Source: Bryobacter aggregatus MPL3
Lineage (GTDB): Bacteria > Acidobacteriota > Terriglobia > Bryobacterales > Bryobacteraceae
Assembly (NCBI RefSeq): GCF_000702445.1
Contig: NZ_JNIF01000004.1
Span: 558,001 to 622,000 of the forward strand
Length of the DNA: 64,000 nt
Direction of reading: 5' to 3'
The notes below the pieces were generated by a model. The model saw only the letters and a list, made by a program, of their open reading frames with translations. It did not search any database and was not told where the DNA came from. Position 1 is the first letter of the stretch. Every line of letters starts with the position of its first letter. The position numbers and the translations under genes are program-made. Shown here piece by piece: positions 1 to 8,901 of the stretch.

Positions 1-29
1 TTCCACGGAGCGGAGACGCCATCGTTACA

Positions 30-905
30 GTGAACGGGAAGGCGGTTTCACTGACGAATCTGGCAAAGGTCTTCTGGCCTGCAGAGGGAATTCAGAAGGC
101 CGATCTGCTGCAATACTACGCGGACATCTCCCCCTACTTGCTTCCCTATCTCGAGTCGCGCGCGATGGTGCTGAAGCGTTATCCGAATGGAGCCTTTGAT
201 GATTTCTTCTTTCAAAAGCATGCACCGGCGTCACGGCCGGATTGGCTTCCAATTTGCAAGATCCAGCATGGCGCAACCAATCTGGTGGCCTTTCCGGTGA
301 TCGATGATCTTGCCGGACTGCTCTGGGCGGTGAACCTGGGTTGTATCGATCTAAACCCCTGGTATGCCCAGTGCGATGACGTGGATCGTCCGGATTCTCT
401 CCACTTTGATCTCGATCCTACTTCTGGGGCGGACTTTGCTCTGGTGCGGCAGGCGGCTCTCCTGCTGCGGGAAGAGCTGGACGCTCAAAAGATGAAGAGC
501 TATCCCAAGACGACGGGGTCTCGCGGTATCCACATCTATGTTCCGATCGAGCGGGGACCTTTGCAGAAGCAGGTTTGGACGGTGGCCAAGGCCTTTGCGG
601 TCCGTCTTGCTGCGAAGTATCCGGATATTCTTGAATCTGAATACCGCATCGCGAAACGGAAGGAAAAGCGGGTTCTGGTCGACTATAACCAGAATGCGTG
701 GGGACGGACTCTTGCTTCGGTTTATTCGGTGCGTCCGAAGCCGCGCGCGACGGTTTCGGCGCCAGTGACTTGGGACGAGGTGGAGCAGGGAATCGAGATC
801 GAGGACTTCCGGATCGACAATATGGTGGCCCGCGTGGCCAAGCTTGGCGATCTGTTTCGTCCGCTGTTGCTGCAGAAAAGCCGCGTCAAGCTGGGGGTGG
901 ACTGA
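30..905 (+). CDS. ligD: LigD-type DNA polymerase/primase module (possibly 5'-partial)
   Basis: Stand-alone polymerase (archaeo-eukaryotic primase-like) domain of the bacterial non-homologous end-joining enzyme LigD, which fills in and extends broken DNA ends with ribo- or deoxynucleotides. The core motifs are visible: FDLDP near residues 126-130 with the metal-binding Asp pair D127/D129, GSRGIHIYVP near 163-172 with its conserved His, and a C-terminal VDYNQNAWGRT segment. At 291 aa it matches the polymerase module alone, with no ligase or phosphoesterase part attached. The reading frame stays open to the left edge of the window (position 3), and family members usually carry a few more N-terminal residues. 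The GTG at 30 is therefore a minimal start, and the true start may lie outside. The stop overlaps the ligase start by one base, so the pair is probably translationally coupled. Confidence 0.9.
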   Translation: MNGKAVSLTNLAKVFWPAEGIQKADLLQYYADISPYLLPYLESRAMVLKRYPNGAFDDFFFQKHAPASRPDWLPICKIQHGATNLVAFPVIDDLAGLLWAVNLGCIDLNPWYAQCDDVDRPDSLHFDLDPTSGADFALVRQAALLLREELDAQKMKSYPKTTGSRGIHIYVPIERGPLQKQVWTVAKAFAVRLAAKYPDILESEYRIAKRKEKRVLVDYNQNAWGRTLASVYSVRPKPRATVSAPVTWDEVEQGIEIEDFRIDNMVARVAKLGDLFRPLLLQKSRVKLGVD

Positions 906-1942
906 TGAATCTCAGCCATCTTCCAATCCAAGTGCCGTATCTTCCGATGGAAGCAAAGAGCGTTGCGCAGATTCCCAAGGGTGCGGAGTGGCAGTATGAG
1001 CCGAAGTGGGACGGGTTTCGCTGCCTGGCCTTTCGCGATGGCGACACGGTGGAGTTGCAGTCAAAGTCGGGCGAATCGCTGACGCGCTACTTTCCAGAAC
1101 TGGTGCAGGCGCTGACGGCTCTTCGGGCCAAGCGCTTTGTGCTGGACGGCGAGATTGTTCTCTTTATCGATGGACGTTTGTCTTTTGATGACTTGCTGCA
1201 ACGCATCCATCCGGCCGAAAGCCGGGTGCGGAAGCTGTCTGTCGAACATCCGGTGAAGCTGGTGCTGTTCGATCTCCTTGTCGATGACAAAGGGAAGCTG
1301 GTGGCCACTGATGTGTTTGCGAAGCGCCGCAAGGATCTGGAGCACTTCATCTCTAGATATGTAGACAGCGACGAGATTCTCTTTCTTTCTCCGGCGACCC
1401 GGGAACTGGAGAATGCGGAGACCTGGCTTGAAACGATGCGCGGGCAACTGGATGGCGTGGTGGCTAAGCGCCTGGACCTGCCCTATCAGTCCGGGGAAAG
1501 GGCGATGCTGAAGATCAAAGATCTGCGGACTGCCGATTGTGTCGTCGGAGGATTTCGCTATGGGGCTCGCGAGAAGCTGGTGGGTTCGTTGCTGCTGGGT
1601 CTCTATGATGAACAAGGACTGCTGCATCATGTCGGATTCACGTCGTCCATTGCTGCGGCGGAACGTCCTGCCTTGACGGAAAAGCTGGAGGCACTGATTG
1701 GAAAGCCGGGATTCACCGGCCGGTCTCCTGGAGGGCCGAGCCGCTGGTCAACGGCAAAGTCGGCAGATTGGCAGCCGTTGCGTCCGGAGTTGGTGGTAGA
1801 GGTTCGCTACGATCACTTCACCGGCCAGCGCTTCCGGCATGGTACGAAGCTGATGCGCTGGCGGCCCGATAAGTCGCCCCGCCAATGTCTGTTGTCCCAG
1901 TTGGAGGGCGAGTCGGCCTCGCCGTTAGGATTGATCGCTTGA
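905..1942 (+). CDS. ATP-dependent DNA ligase (LigD/LigC-type ligase module)
   Basis: ATP-dependent DNA ligase of about 345 aa that would seal double-strand breaks together with the upstream polymerase gene. The adenylation motif EPKWDGFR places the nucleophilic lysine at about K34. FVLDGEIV, GVVAKR and MLKIK are the later nucleotidyltransferase motifs, and the C-terminal third looks like the OB-fold ligase domain. The ATG at 905 overlaps the TGA of the polymerase gene and follows a G-rich stretch that can serve as ribosome binding site. A longer open frame begins at 698, but that part lies inside the polymerase gene and is out of family register. The two activities are fused in many LigD proteins and are separate genes here. 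No Ku gene is in view; it may lie upstream of the window. Confidence 0.93.
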   Translation: MNLSHLPIQVPYLPMEAKSVAQIPKGAEWQYEPKWDGFRCLAFRDGDTVELQSKSGESLTRYFPELVQALTALRAKRFVLDGEIVLFIDGRLSFDDLLQRIHPAESRVRKLSVEHPVKLVLFDLLVDDKGKLVATDVFAKRRKDLEHFISRYVDSDEILFLSPATRELENAETWLETMRGQLDGVVAKRLDLPYQSGERAMLKIKDLRTADCVVGGFRYGAREKLVGSLLLGLYDEQGLLHHVGFTSSIAAAERPALTEKLEALIGKPGFTGRSPGGPSRWSTAKSADWQPLRPELVVEVRYDHFTGQRFRHGTKLMRWRPDKSPRQCLLSQLEGESASPLGLIA

Positions 1943-2580
1943 GCTTCCCTCGTGTTTTTCTTCTTTCTCCGGCGAATCTGGGCGGACGGCGTGCCGAGAT
2001 GCTGTTGCGCCGCGATGCAAGCTTTGACCTGGCGGTGCGTTTGCGCGAAGGTGCGGCGACGATCGGGGAGACTTATGCCTTTGTGAGTGGGCTTTATTTC
2101 CGGGGCAAACTCGCCTATGCGCGCAGCTTTGCTGTCCCACATCTGGGCTTGCCTCCGGCACTGGTGATTGTGCCGGGACGCGGATTTGCTCATCCCGAAG
2201 AGACGGTGAGTTGCGAGGACTTGCGAGCCATTAGCGGGGTAGAGATTGCTGTGAGCAATGAAGCGTATCGGAATCCGCTGTTGCGAGAGGCAGAGCAACT
2301 GGCTACGAACTCGAGCCCGGATTGCCGCTTTGTCCTCCTGGGTAGTGTCGCGACGAATAAGTATACGGAACCCTTGCTCGGCGTGTTTGGCGAACGCTTA
2401 TTGTTTCCCGCTGATTTTCTCGGACGCGGCGATATGAGCCGGGGCGGCTTAATGCTGCGGCGTGTGGAAAACGGCGAAGAGCTCTCGTATATTCCGATCC
2501 AAGGGAGCGTTTTGAGGGGCAATCGTCCTGGAAAGCTGGAACCCCGCAGTCGTCCCTTTGACCCGCCAGGATCCCCTTAA
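1939..2580 (+). CDS. Uncharacterised protein coupled to the ligase gene
   Basis: A 213-aa protein I cannot assign to a named family. I chose the TTG at 1939 because an AGGA lies 8 bases upstream and because the residues encoded from the earlier ATG (1885) are only a shadow of the ligase gene. The sequence then opens with FPRVFLLSPANLGGRRA, a hydrophobic strand followed by a small basic turn. The TTG overlaps the ligase TGA, so coupled translation with the repair genes is likely. There is no signal peptide and no membrane segment, so the protein should be cytoplasmic. Its position suggests a possible accessory role with the end-joining genes, but that is inference from context only. Confidence 0.7.
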   Translation: MSFPRVFLLSPANLGGRRAEMLLRRDASFDLAVRLREGAATIGETYAFVSGLYFRGKLAYARSFAVPHLGLPPALVIVPGRGFAHPEETVSCEDLRAISGVEIAVSNEAYRNPLLREAEQLATNSSPDCRFVLLGSVATNKYTEPLLGVFGERLLFPADFLGRGDMSRGGLMLRRVENGEELSYIPIQGSVLRGNRPGKLEPRSRPFDPPGSP

Positions 2581-2631
2581 AAGAGCTCAAGCTTGCGTGA
2601 CTTTCTCAAAGCGGCCAGACTAACCTAGAAG

Positions 2632-4017
2632 TTGGAGTTCTTGGAGCGGTTCTTCCAGTCGCCCCGTCGCGTGGTGACCTTGGGGTTGATGATCGGGTCT
2701 TTCATGGGGTCCATGGAGGCGACGGTGGTTGCCACCGCGATGCCGACCATTGTGCGGGAAATGGGTGGGCTGAGCATCTATGGTTGGGCATTTTCCATCT
2801 ACGTTCTGGCCTCCAGCGCCGGAATTCCAGTTGCGGGGAAACTCAGTGATATTTTAGGGCGGCGGCTTGTTTACGCCTGGTCGATGGGTTTGTTTCTGGT
2901 GGCCAGCCTGCTTTGCGCCTTTGCTCCAAGCATGGTGTGGCTGATTGTCTTTCGGGCGCTGCAGGGCTTGGGAGCCGCTGGATTGCTGCCTCTGGCGCTG
3001 GTGATGATCGGCGACATGTTCTCCTTTGAAGAGCGTGCCCGGGTGCAAGCATTCTTCAGTGGCGTTTGGGGGCTGTCGAGCGTGCTCGGTCCGTTGCTCG
3101 GCGGTTTTCTGGTGGACCGGATCGGCTGGGCGAGCGTGTTCTATCTGAATGTTCCGTTCGGGATCCTGTCGGCCTGGTTTGTTTGGCACTGGTGGGAGGA
3201 CCGGCATACGCTCGCTGTCGGGAAACCGCACATCGATTATCCTGGTGCGATCCTGGTGACGCTTTCCGCCGTGACCTTACTTCTGGGCCTGGTGGATCTG
3301 GCGGTTTGGTGGGGCTGGGCGCTGATCCTCTTGTCGGTTGCCTTGGCCTATCTGCTCTTGCGGGTGGAGCGGTCGAGTCCTGACCCGGTTCTGCCAATGC
3401 CCTTATTCCGGGATCGCCTGTTTACGATTTCCGTGCTGCATGCGTTGCTTGTCGGCTGGACTCTGACCGGCGTCACTGCTTATGTACCGCTCTTTGTGCA
3501 GGAAGTACAGAAGAAAAGTGCGACGGAGGCTGGCGCCACGCTCACGCCAATGCTGTTGGCCTGGGTGGTGGCGAGCGCGATTTGCGCACGGGTGATGCTC
3601 CGTGTGGGCTATCGGGGACCGGCAATTGGCGGGATGGTGTGTGTGGTGCTCGGCAGCATTCTGATGAGCCTACTGCAGCCGAATTCCGGAAAGGCATTGT
3701 TGCTCGGGTCAATGGCGGTTCTGGGGGCAGGGCTCGGGCTGACGGTACCCGCGCTTCTGATCGCGGTCCAGATGATGGTGGAGCGCAGATCGATGGGGGC
3801 CGCGACGGCGACGATCCAGTTTGCCAGAAGCATTGGGGGGAGCATCGGGATTGGGGTGATGGGCGCGTTCTTCAGCTTTCGGCTGACTAATGCCGGTATT
3901 GCCGAAGCACTGCAGACGACCTTTCTGGTGGCGGGTGGCGTGTCCGTTCTGGGCCTTGTGCTGACGATTCTGGCGCCGAAGTTGAGTGCGGCCGAGATGG
4001 GACAACGGCGATCCTAG
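2632..4017 (+). CDS. MFS drug-exporter-like transporter (DHA2/EmrB type)
   Basis: Major facilitator superfamily membrane protein of 461 aa, probably a proton-driven exporter of toxic compounds in the inner membrane. The N-terminus (MEATVVATAMPTIVREMGG) is typical of the 14-helix DHA2 branch. GRRLVYAWS fits the loop 2-3 motif, LGPLLGGFLVDRIGW fits the antiporter motif C region, and long hydrophobic helices continue to the C-terminus. The start is the TTG at 2632; a second in-frame TTG at 2641 is equally possible because a GGAG lies between them. Substrate specificity cannot be read from the sequence. The next gene is 98 bases downstream, so the transporter may be transcribed alone. Confidence 0.85.
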   Translation: MEFLERFFQSPRRVVTLGLMIGSFMGSMEATVVATAMPTIVREMGGLSIYGWAFSIYVLASSAGIPVAGKLSDILGRRLVYAWSMGLFLVASLLCAFAPSMVWLIVFRALQGLGAAGLLPLALVMIGDMFSFEERARVQAFFSGVWGLSSVLGPLLGGFLVDRIGWASVFYLNVPFGILSAWFVWHWWEDRHTLAVGKPHIDYPGAILVTLSAVTLLLGLVDLAVWWGWALILLSVALAYLLLRVERSSPDPVLPMPLFRDRLFTISVLHALLVGWTLTGVTAYVPLFVQEVQKKSATEAGATLTPMLLAWVVASAICARVMLRVGYRGPAIGGMVCVVLGSILMSLLQPNSGKALLLGSMAVLGAGLGLTVPALLIAVQMMVERRSMGAATATIQFARSIGGSIGIGVMGAFFSFRLTNAGIAEALQTTFLVAGGVSVLGLVLTILAPKLSAAEMGQRRS

Positions 4018-4115
4018 GCTTCTCGACCCGCAACCAGTTGTGACTGGAAATCGATTGATACCCCAACTCTTCACAGCGGAAGACCGATACGGGCCGCACT
4101 GATAGAATTGCCCCC

Positions 4116-5372
4116 ATGAAACGGCGTGAGGTTTTTGGTTTGCTTGCAGGTAGTTTTGCGGGCTGGGCGGCGGAGTCGCAGTGCAGGATTGAGGCGGTCG
4201 AGATTTGGGAGTACCAGGGGACGCGCGAGGCTGAGCGTGGGGTGAATGGGCAGTATCAGGTGCAGCCGCTCCATATTTATGATGGGGAACGTCCGAAGGA
4301 ATATCGCGATGGGGCAGCGACGCGTGGGCCACAGAAGACGACCGCCATCTATTTGAAACTGAAAGCAAGCGGGGGTGTGGAAGGACTCTATGGTCCGGTC
4401 GATCGAGAGGCGGCAATTGTCATCGATCAACAGATTCGCAGCTTTCTCGTTGGGAAGGACGCGCTGGCCGGCGACGTGGTGTGGGACCAGATGTGGCGTC
4501 TGAACCGGCATGCGCGGACCGGAATCTTCATGATGGCGATCAGCGCTGTGGATAATGCGCTGTGGGATCTGCGGGGGCGCTACTTCAAGACGCCGGTCTA
4601 TCGTCTGCTCGGGGGACCGTCGCGCAACGCGGTGGAAGTGTATGGCAGTACGCTGGGGAGTTCGGTGGAGCCTGGCAGGATCGCAGCGCGGGCGAAGGAG
4701 CTGTATGCGAAGGGCTTTCGCAACCAGAAGTGGTTTCTGGCCGATGGGCCCGGAAGCGGGCCAGAGGGTTTCGCTCGTAACGTGAAGGTGGCGGAGACTT
4801 TGCGCGAAGCGCTGGGTCCGGATGCCGGGCTGATGTTTGACGTCTTTAATGGCTGGGATCTGTCCTATGCGTTGCGCTGGTGCAAGGCCGTCGAAGGGCT
4901 CCGGCCAAGGTGGCTGGAAGAGCCGTTCAGCAGCGAGAAGGTAGATGCCTATGCGCGGCTGAGTGCGTCGACGAGCGTGCCGATTGCGACCGGGGAACAT
5001 TTCTATGGGCGTTGGGAAGTGCAGTCGTTTCTGAAGGCGGATGCGATTCGGGTGGTGCAGGCGGATCCGGAATGGTGTGGTGGGGTGAGTGAGTTGAAGA
5101 AGATCTGCACGCTGGCGAGTGTGTATGATGTGCCGGTGATTCCGCATGGGCATAATTTGCATGCCGCGCTGCATGTGGTGGGGAGTGAGAATCCGTCGAC
5201 TTGCCCGTTGAGCGAATTCCTGGTGTTGAAAATGGCTTCGTATTACCATTTTGATCGGAATGCGCTGCTTCCGGTGGATGGAAAGATTGAGTTGAGTGAG
5301 CGGCCGGGCTTTGGAATGGAGTTGGATGTGGCGAAAATTGAAAAAGCACGGCTCCTTTCCTGGAAGATCTAA
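4116..5372 (+). CDS. Exported enolase-superfamily (mandelate racemase/muconate lactonizing type) protein
   Basis: Enolase-superfamily enzyme of 418 aa, probably an acid-sugar dehydratase or racemase; it looks closest to the rhamnonate-dehydratase-like branch, but the substrate is not certain. The barrel metal ligands can be placed at D242 (MFDVFNGWD), one Glu of WLEEP (268/269) and E294 (ATGEH). A lysine lies in FRNQKWF (about 205) and the catalytic-type His in PHGHNLHA (344). The N-terminus, MKRREVFGLLAGSFAGWAAE, resembles a short twin-arginine export signal, which is unusual for this normally cytoplasmic family and points to a periplasmic form. Upstream, 98 bases contain a weak CCAGT/ACTGG hairpin at 4034-4047. 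Confidence 0.88.
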   Translation: MKRREVFGLLAGSFAGWAAESQCRIEAVEIWEYQGTREAERGVNGQYQVQPLHIYDGERPKEYRDGAATRGPQKTTAIYLKLKASGGVEGLYGPVDREAAIVIDQQIRSFLVGKDALAGDVVWDQMWRLNRHARTGIFMMAISAVDNALWDLRGRYFKTPVYRLLGGPSRNAVEVYGSTLGSSVEPGRIAARAKELYAKGFRNQKWFLADGPGSGPEGFARNVKVAETLREALGPDAGLMFDVFNGWDLSYALRWCKAVEGLRPRWLEEPFSSEKVDAYARLSASTSVPIATGEHFYGRWEVQSFLKADAIRVVQADPEWCGGVSELKKICTLASVYDVPVIPHGHNLHAALHVVGSENPSTCPLSEFLVLKMASYYHFDRNALLPVDGKIELSERPGFGMELDVAKIEKARLLSWKI

Positions 5373-5404
5373 AGTCCGCCTCCGCTTAGGCCGATTACGC
5401 TGAC

Positions 5405-6004
5405 ATGCCCGAAGTGGGCGTGTCTATGAAGCAAGCTGTGAATCCGAAACGCCGGAGAGGGCGACGTGGGAATACGCTGATCGAGTTTTCGCTCTGCGCC
5501 TTGCCACTCTTTGCTCTGTTCTTTGGCGTGTCAGATATTGCACTCGCCGTTTTTCTGAAGAGCATGCTGCAAAGTGCCGTGCGGGACGGAGTGCGTTTTG
5601 GGATCACCTTCCAAACCACACTGAATGGGACGAGTTGTGGAACTCAGACAGCCTGTATCAAGCAGGTGGTGCAGAACGCGTCGATTGGCTTCTTATCTGG
5701 GACTGCAAATAGCAATCTGATCTCGGTGAAATACTATCAGCCGACCGATCTCACCAATCCGCTGACGCCTGGGGATGTTGGTGTCGGGAAAACGATCAAG
5801 AATGACACTTATAGTCCGGCTCGATCGCTTATGTATATGAACCAGACGGGCAACCTGATTGAAGTCTCTGTGACGGATTTCCCCTGGAACTGGATGGTTC
5901 CTTTGCCGAATTTCATGCCTGGAACGCAGATCAAGATGAGTTCTTCGGCGAGTGATGTTCTTCAGGGCTATCCGGTGGGCGCTTCTGCGCCGCCAGCTCC
6001 TTAA
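5405..6004 (+). CDS. TadE-like pseudopilin
   Basis: Small secreted or membrane-anchored protein of 199 aa with the TadE signature. A basic leader (KRRRGRRG) is followed by NTLIEFSLCALPLFALFFG, a hydrophobic helix whose Glu sits five residues after the Gly, as in Flp-type prepilins cut by TadV/PilD-like peptidases. The rest is a Ser/Thr/Asn-rich extracytoplasmic part. TadE-family pseudopilins take part in assembly of Flp/Tad pili. Starts at 5405 and 5426 are both possible, and neither has a strong Shine-Dalgarno. It is the first of three consecutive genes with the same architecture (5405-8853). No tad ATPase or platform gene is in the window. Confidence 0.83.
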   Translation: MPEVGVSMKQAVNPKRRRGRRGNTLIEFSLCALPLFALFFGVSDIALAVFLKSMLQSAVRDGVRFGITFQTTLNGTSCGTQTACIKQVVQNASIGFLSGTANSNLISVKYYQPTDLTNPLTPGDVGVGKTIKNDTYSPARSLMYMNQTGNLIEVSVTDFPWNWMVPLPNFMPGTQIKMSSSASDVLQGYPVGASAPPAP

Positions 6005-6024
6005 TCGGGATTCGGGAAAAGAAA

Positions 6025-6711
6025 ATGAGTTTTGTGAATCCAATCTCCGTCCGTCGGAACACCAAAGAGAGAGGGAACGTGATCATTGAGTTTGCGCTGA
6101 TCACGCCGTTTCTCATGATCCTGCTCGCAGGGACTTTTACGATCGGAATGAGCCTGAATCGCTCGATTCAGGCGAGCAATCTGTGCCGGAACGCGAATGT
6201 GTTGATTGTGCGGGGCGTCAATCTGATGACTCCGGAGAATCAGAATATGTTGATTCGATCAGCGAGCGGGATGGGTTTTAACCTCGCCGGGACTAATTTA
6301 CCCGATCCGAATGGAAAGGGTGCGGTGTATGTGACGAAGGTGGTTCGGGTGGGGAGCAACGAGTGCTATGCGGGAATCTCAACCTGGAACGGAAATGCTT
6401 CAACGTGTGCCAACTTTGACGAGTATGTGATTGCCCAAAGGGTGAAGATCGCGAATACTTCCCGCTGGAGCAGTGCACTGGGCTCCGTTTCGACACAGAC
6501 GCTCTCCGATGGGAGTCTGTATGACTCTGATATTGCGATCAATACGGGAGTGCGGGCGAGCGGCTTCTCGAAGACGACAAGCGGAAGCGGCATTATCTAT
6601 CTGAATCAGGGTGAGTTTGCGTATATCTGTGAAGTGTTTGCCGATGTGTCGGAGTTGAATATGCTTCCCTGGCTGGCTGCTCCGAGCATCGCTGTTCGGA
6701 ATGTCAGTTAG
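6025..6711 (+). CDS. TadE/TadG-like pseudopilin
   Basis: Second TadE-type protein (228 aa), 20 bases after the first and preceded by GGGAAAAGAAA as ribosome binding site. It has a short basic N-terminus (VRRNTKERG) and then NVIIEFALITPFLMILLAG, again with Glu five residues after the Gly. The remaining 190 residues are predicted to be outside the cytoplasm, with several cysteines that could form disulphides. It is probably co-transcribed with its neighbours and forms a minor pilin-like component of the same surface structure. Sequence similarity to the first copy is limited to the leader and helix, so the two are paralogues in design rather than recent duplicates. Confidence 0.82.
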   Translation: MSFVNPISVRRNTKERGNVIIEFALITPFLMILLAGTFTIGMSLNRSIQASNLCRNANVLIVRGVNLMTPENQNMLIRSASGMGFNLAGTNLPDPNGKGAVYVTKVVRVGSNECYAGISTWNGNASTCANFDEYVIAQRVKIANTSRWSSALGSVSTQTLSDGSLYDSDIAINTGVRASGFSKTTSGSGIIYLNQGEFAYICEVFADVSELNMLPWLAAPSIAVRNVS

Positions 6712-6738
6712 AGAGCGGGATGAGAGAGAGGTTGTGCC

Positions 6739-8853
6739 ATGAGTGAGGTTCTTCGTCCCCAACCGGAGGGTGTTCCGGGCCAGCGCCCGATGCCGTCGCA
6801 TCGGGAAAAAGGGATGGCGGTGTTGATCTCCGCGATCCTCATGTTCTTTACTCTCGGTACGGTGGGTCTGGCAATCGATGGTGGCTTGGCCTATCTGGTG
6901 AAGGGACGGTTGATCGCCTCAGTGGACTCTGCTGCACTTGGCGCCGCACGAGGACTGAATCTGGGTGACGATGTCGCAACTGCGAATGCGGCCGCAACCG
7001 CGAGTGCAACTCGCTTCTTCAACGCGAATTTTCCTAGTGGCTATATGGGGACCGACCCCGCGTTGACCACGATTACTCCGACCTTCACACTGTTGACCAC
7101 GGGCGGCGTCGCGAATGGAATCCTGCAGGTGGACGTGGTCGGTGCTGTGACGGCGCCCACCTACTTCATGCGTATGTTTAGTGTGCCGAACATTCGAGTG
7201 AGTGCGACGGGAACCGCCACGCGAAGAACGCTGGTAATGATGCTGATTCTTGATATCTCAGGATCGATGGGGAGCAGAAATACTACCGTAGGGACGATTC
7301 CCAGTACCTTGGTTTCGAATGCAAGTTCCTGTGAGGCAATGGTGTATTCGGCGATTCAGTTTTTGAATTTCTTCAGCCCGTATGACTATATTGGCGTAAC
7401 TACATTTTCGAGCCAGGCACAGGTGGTCTACACCCCGTCGACGAACTATAAGAAGACGGGTTCCGCAGGTGCGGCGAAGGCGATTGCGAATCAGGACTGT
7501 ACGGGGTCGACGAATACAACTCCTTCGTTGGAATTGAGCTATGCGGCGATTCAGAATGTTGGACTGAAACTTGCGATGAATGAAATTGCGCTGTTCACAG
7601 ATGGAGTCGCAAATACGGTCAGCGGAGCGTTTCCGTTGCGAACACAAAAGGATACGCGATACTCTCCATCTCCGGTATCCGCAATCAATCCTCCCTCAAC
7701 GAATGTGCAGCTCTTACATTCGGATCCCAATAATCCTTATAGCCCCACTACCTACTATCTGGGAACGAATGTGACCCCGACACTCGATTCTCCATATTCA
7801 ACAGCGCAGACGACTCTCAAAAATTCCGGAGTTACGCCGTTGTATGGTGATTCTCGATTTCTACCACTCTCGGCTGTGCAATATAAAAAATATACGGATT
7901 TGGCGCAGGGCACGCGCGATGCATTCGGCTGGTACCTCGGTAGCGCTTCTGGACCTTATCTGCCGCGATGGATTCAAGACTCCGGGGCTCCAACGAATAA
8001 CTTCAGAAATTGTCAGAACAATGACGCAGCCTCAGAATTTGCCTATAAGTGTTACATGATGGCGGTCCCCTCTGCATCAACGAGTCCTGCAACCGTCACC
8101 GGATCGATTACTGTCACTCCTTCTTCCAGTGGAACACTCTACAACAACGGTTCCTCCTCGAGCGTAGGCTCAATGACATCGTATAGTTCGAAGTATGGGT
8201 ATCGAACGGGCTTCCAGAAGACACTTCCCAATGTCAATGTTACTGCGATTCCATCTGGATTCCCCACTCCGAGTTCTCCCAATACACTAGTGAGTTCTCA
8301 AATAATTGCGTACATTCCCGACACAGATCAGTTCGGCAACTCGAATCGCGGCTTCAAGGACAATTGGGTCTTCGAAGTCAATTCGAACTGCGCGCCCTCC
8401 GGAACTCCTGTCAATGGTGGAAACTTATGCCGTTTCCGAGGTGGAGACTGGGGCAGTTATTCAAGTGTCGGCGAAGGCAGTAATTTTTTCCAATCTGGTC
8501 CCTACAGAAATTATCTACGGCCTGACTTCAACAACCCTTACCCGGTGGCAGCGATGAATAGTACCGTGTCTGCAGCCAACAAGATCCGAAACGATACCGA
8601 CTATAACATCCGCATCGATACGATCTATCTGATGGGAAATGAAAATGTGGTGGATCGGGATTTTCTCCAGATTGTGGCGAACGTCGAGCAGATCAAGCCG
8701 ATCGTATTCGACAATGGCACGGTCTCTCCCTACAGCAATCCCTACTTCAATCCGAACCAGCAGAAAGGTCTCGCGATGGCGACGACGGATGGTTCACAGT
8801 TGGCGGGATTGTTTGCCCAAATTGCTGCTTCGTTGCTTCGACTCAGCCGTTGA
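6739..8853 (+). CDS. TadG-like protein with von Willebrand factor A domain
   Basis: Large (704 aa) TadG-type protein. A hydrophobic segment at about residues 25-47 (GMAVLISAILMFFTLGTVGLAIDGG) anchors it in the membrane. A putative Flp-pilus TadG N-terminal domain follows, then a VWA domain with an intact metal-ion-dependent adhesion site DISGS at 172-176. The long C-terminal half is rich in Ser, Thr, Asn and Tyr, as expected of a surface-exposed adhesin. The ribosome binding site is GAGAGAGG, 8 bases before the ATG. Gene order TadE-TadE-TadG suggests one surface appendage or adhesion module. Base composition in the second half is more AT-rich than in the flanking genes, which fits a fast-evolving exposed region. 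Confidence 0.85.
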   Translation: MSEVLRPQPEGVPGQRPMPSHREKGMAVLISAILMFFTLGTVGLAIDGGLAYLVKGRLIASVDSAALGAARGLNLGDDVATANAAATASATRFFNANFPSGYMGTDPALTTITPTFTLLTTGGVANGILQVDVVGAVTAPTYFMRMFSVPNIRVSATGTATRRTLVMMLILDISGSMGSRNTTVGTIPSTLVSNASSCEAMVYSAIQFLNFFSPYDYIGVTTFSSQAQVVYTPSTNYKKTGSAGAAKAIANQDCTGSTNTTPSLELSYAAIQNVGLKLAMNEIALFTDGVANTVSGAFPLRTQKDTRYSPSPVSAINPPSTNVQLLHSDPNNPYSPTTYYLGTNVTPTLDSPYSTAQTTLKNSGVTPLYGDSRFLPLSAVQYKKYTDLAQGTRDAFGWYLGSASGPYLPRWIQDSGAPTNNFRNCQNNDAASEFAYKCYMMAVPSASTSPATVTGSITVTPSSSGTLYNNGSSSSVGSMTSYSSKYGYRTGFQKTLPNVNVTAIPSGFPTPSSPNTLVSSQIIAYIPDTDQFGNSNRGFKDNWVFEVNSNCAPSGTPVNGGNLCRFRGGDWGSYSSVGEGSNFFQSGPYRNYLRPDFNNPYPVAAMNSTVSAANKIRNDTDYNIRIDTIYLMGNENVVDRDFLQIVANVEQIKPIVFDNGTVSPYSNPYFNPNQQKGLAMATTDGSQLAGLFAQIAASLLRLSR

Positions 8854-8901
8854 TCCTTCCTCTGGTGGCATGATGGATTTTGCCCCAGGAGAACTAGAGT
8901 C

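Noticed and set aside
698-904. Earlier start of the ligase frame
   Set aside because: It overlaps the polymerase gene and encodes an Arg/Gly-rich shadow; the ATG at 905 matches the family N-terminus.
8854-8901. Terminator after the TadG-like gene
   Set aside because: The CTCTGGTGGCA/TGCCCCAGGAG pairing has two mismatches and no T-tract.
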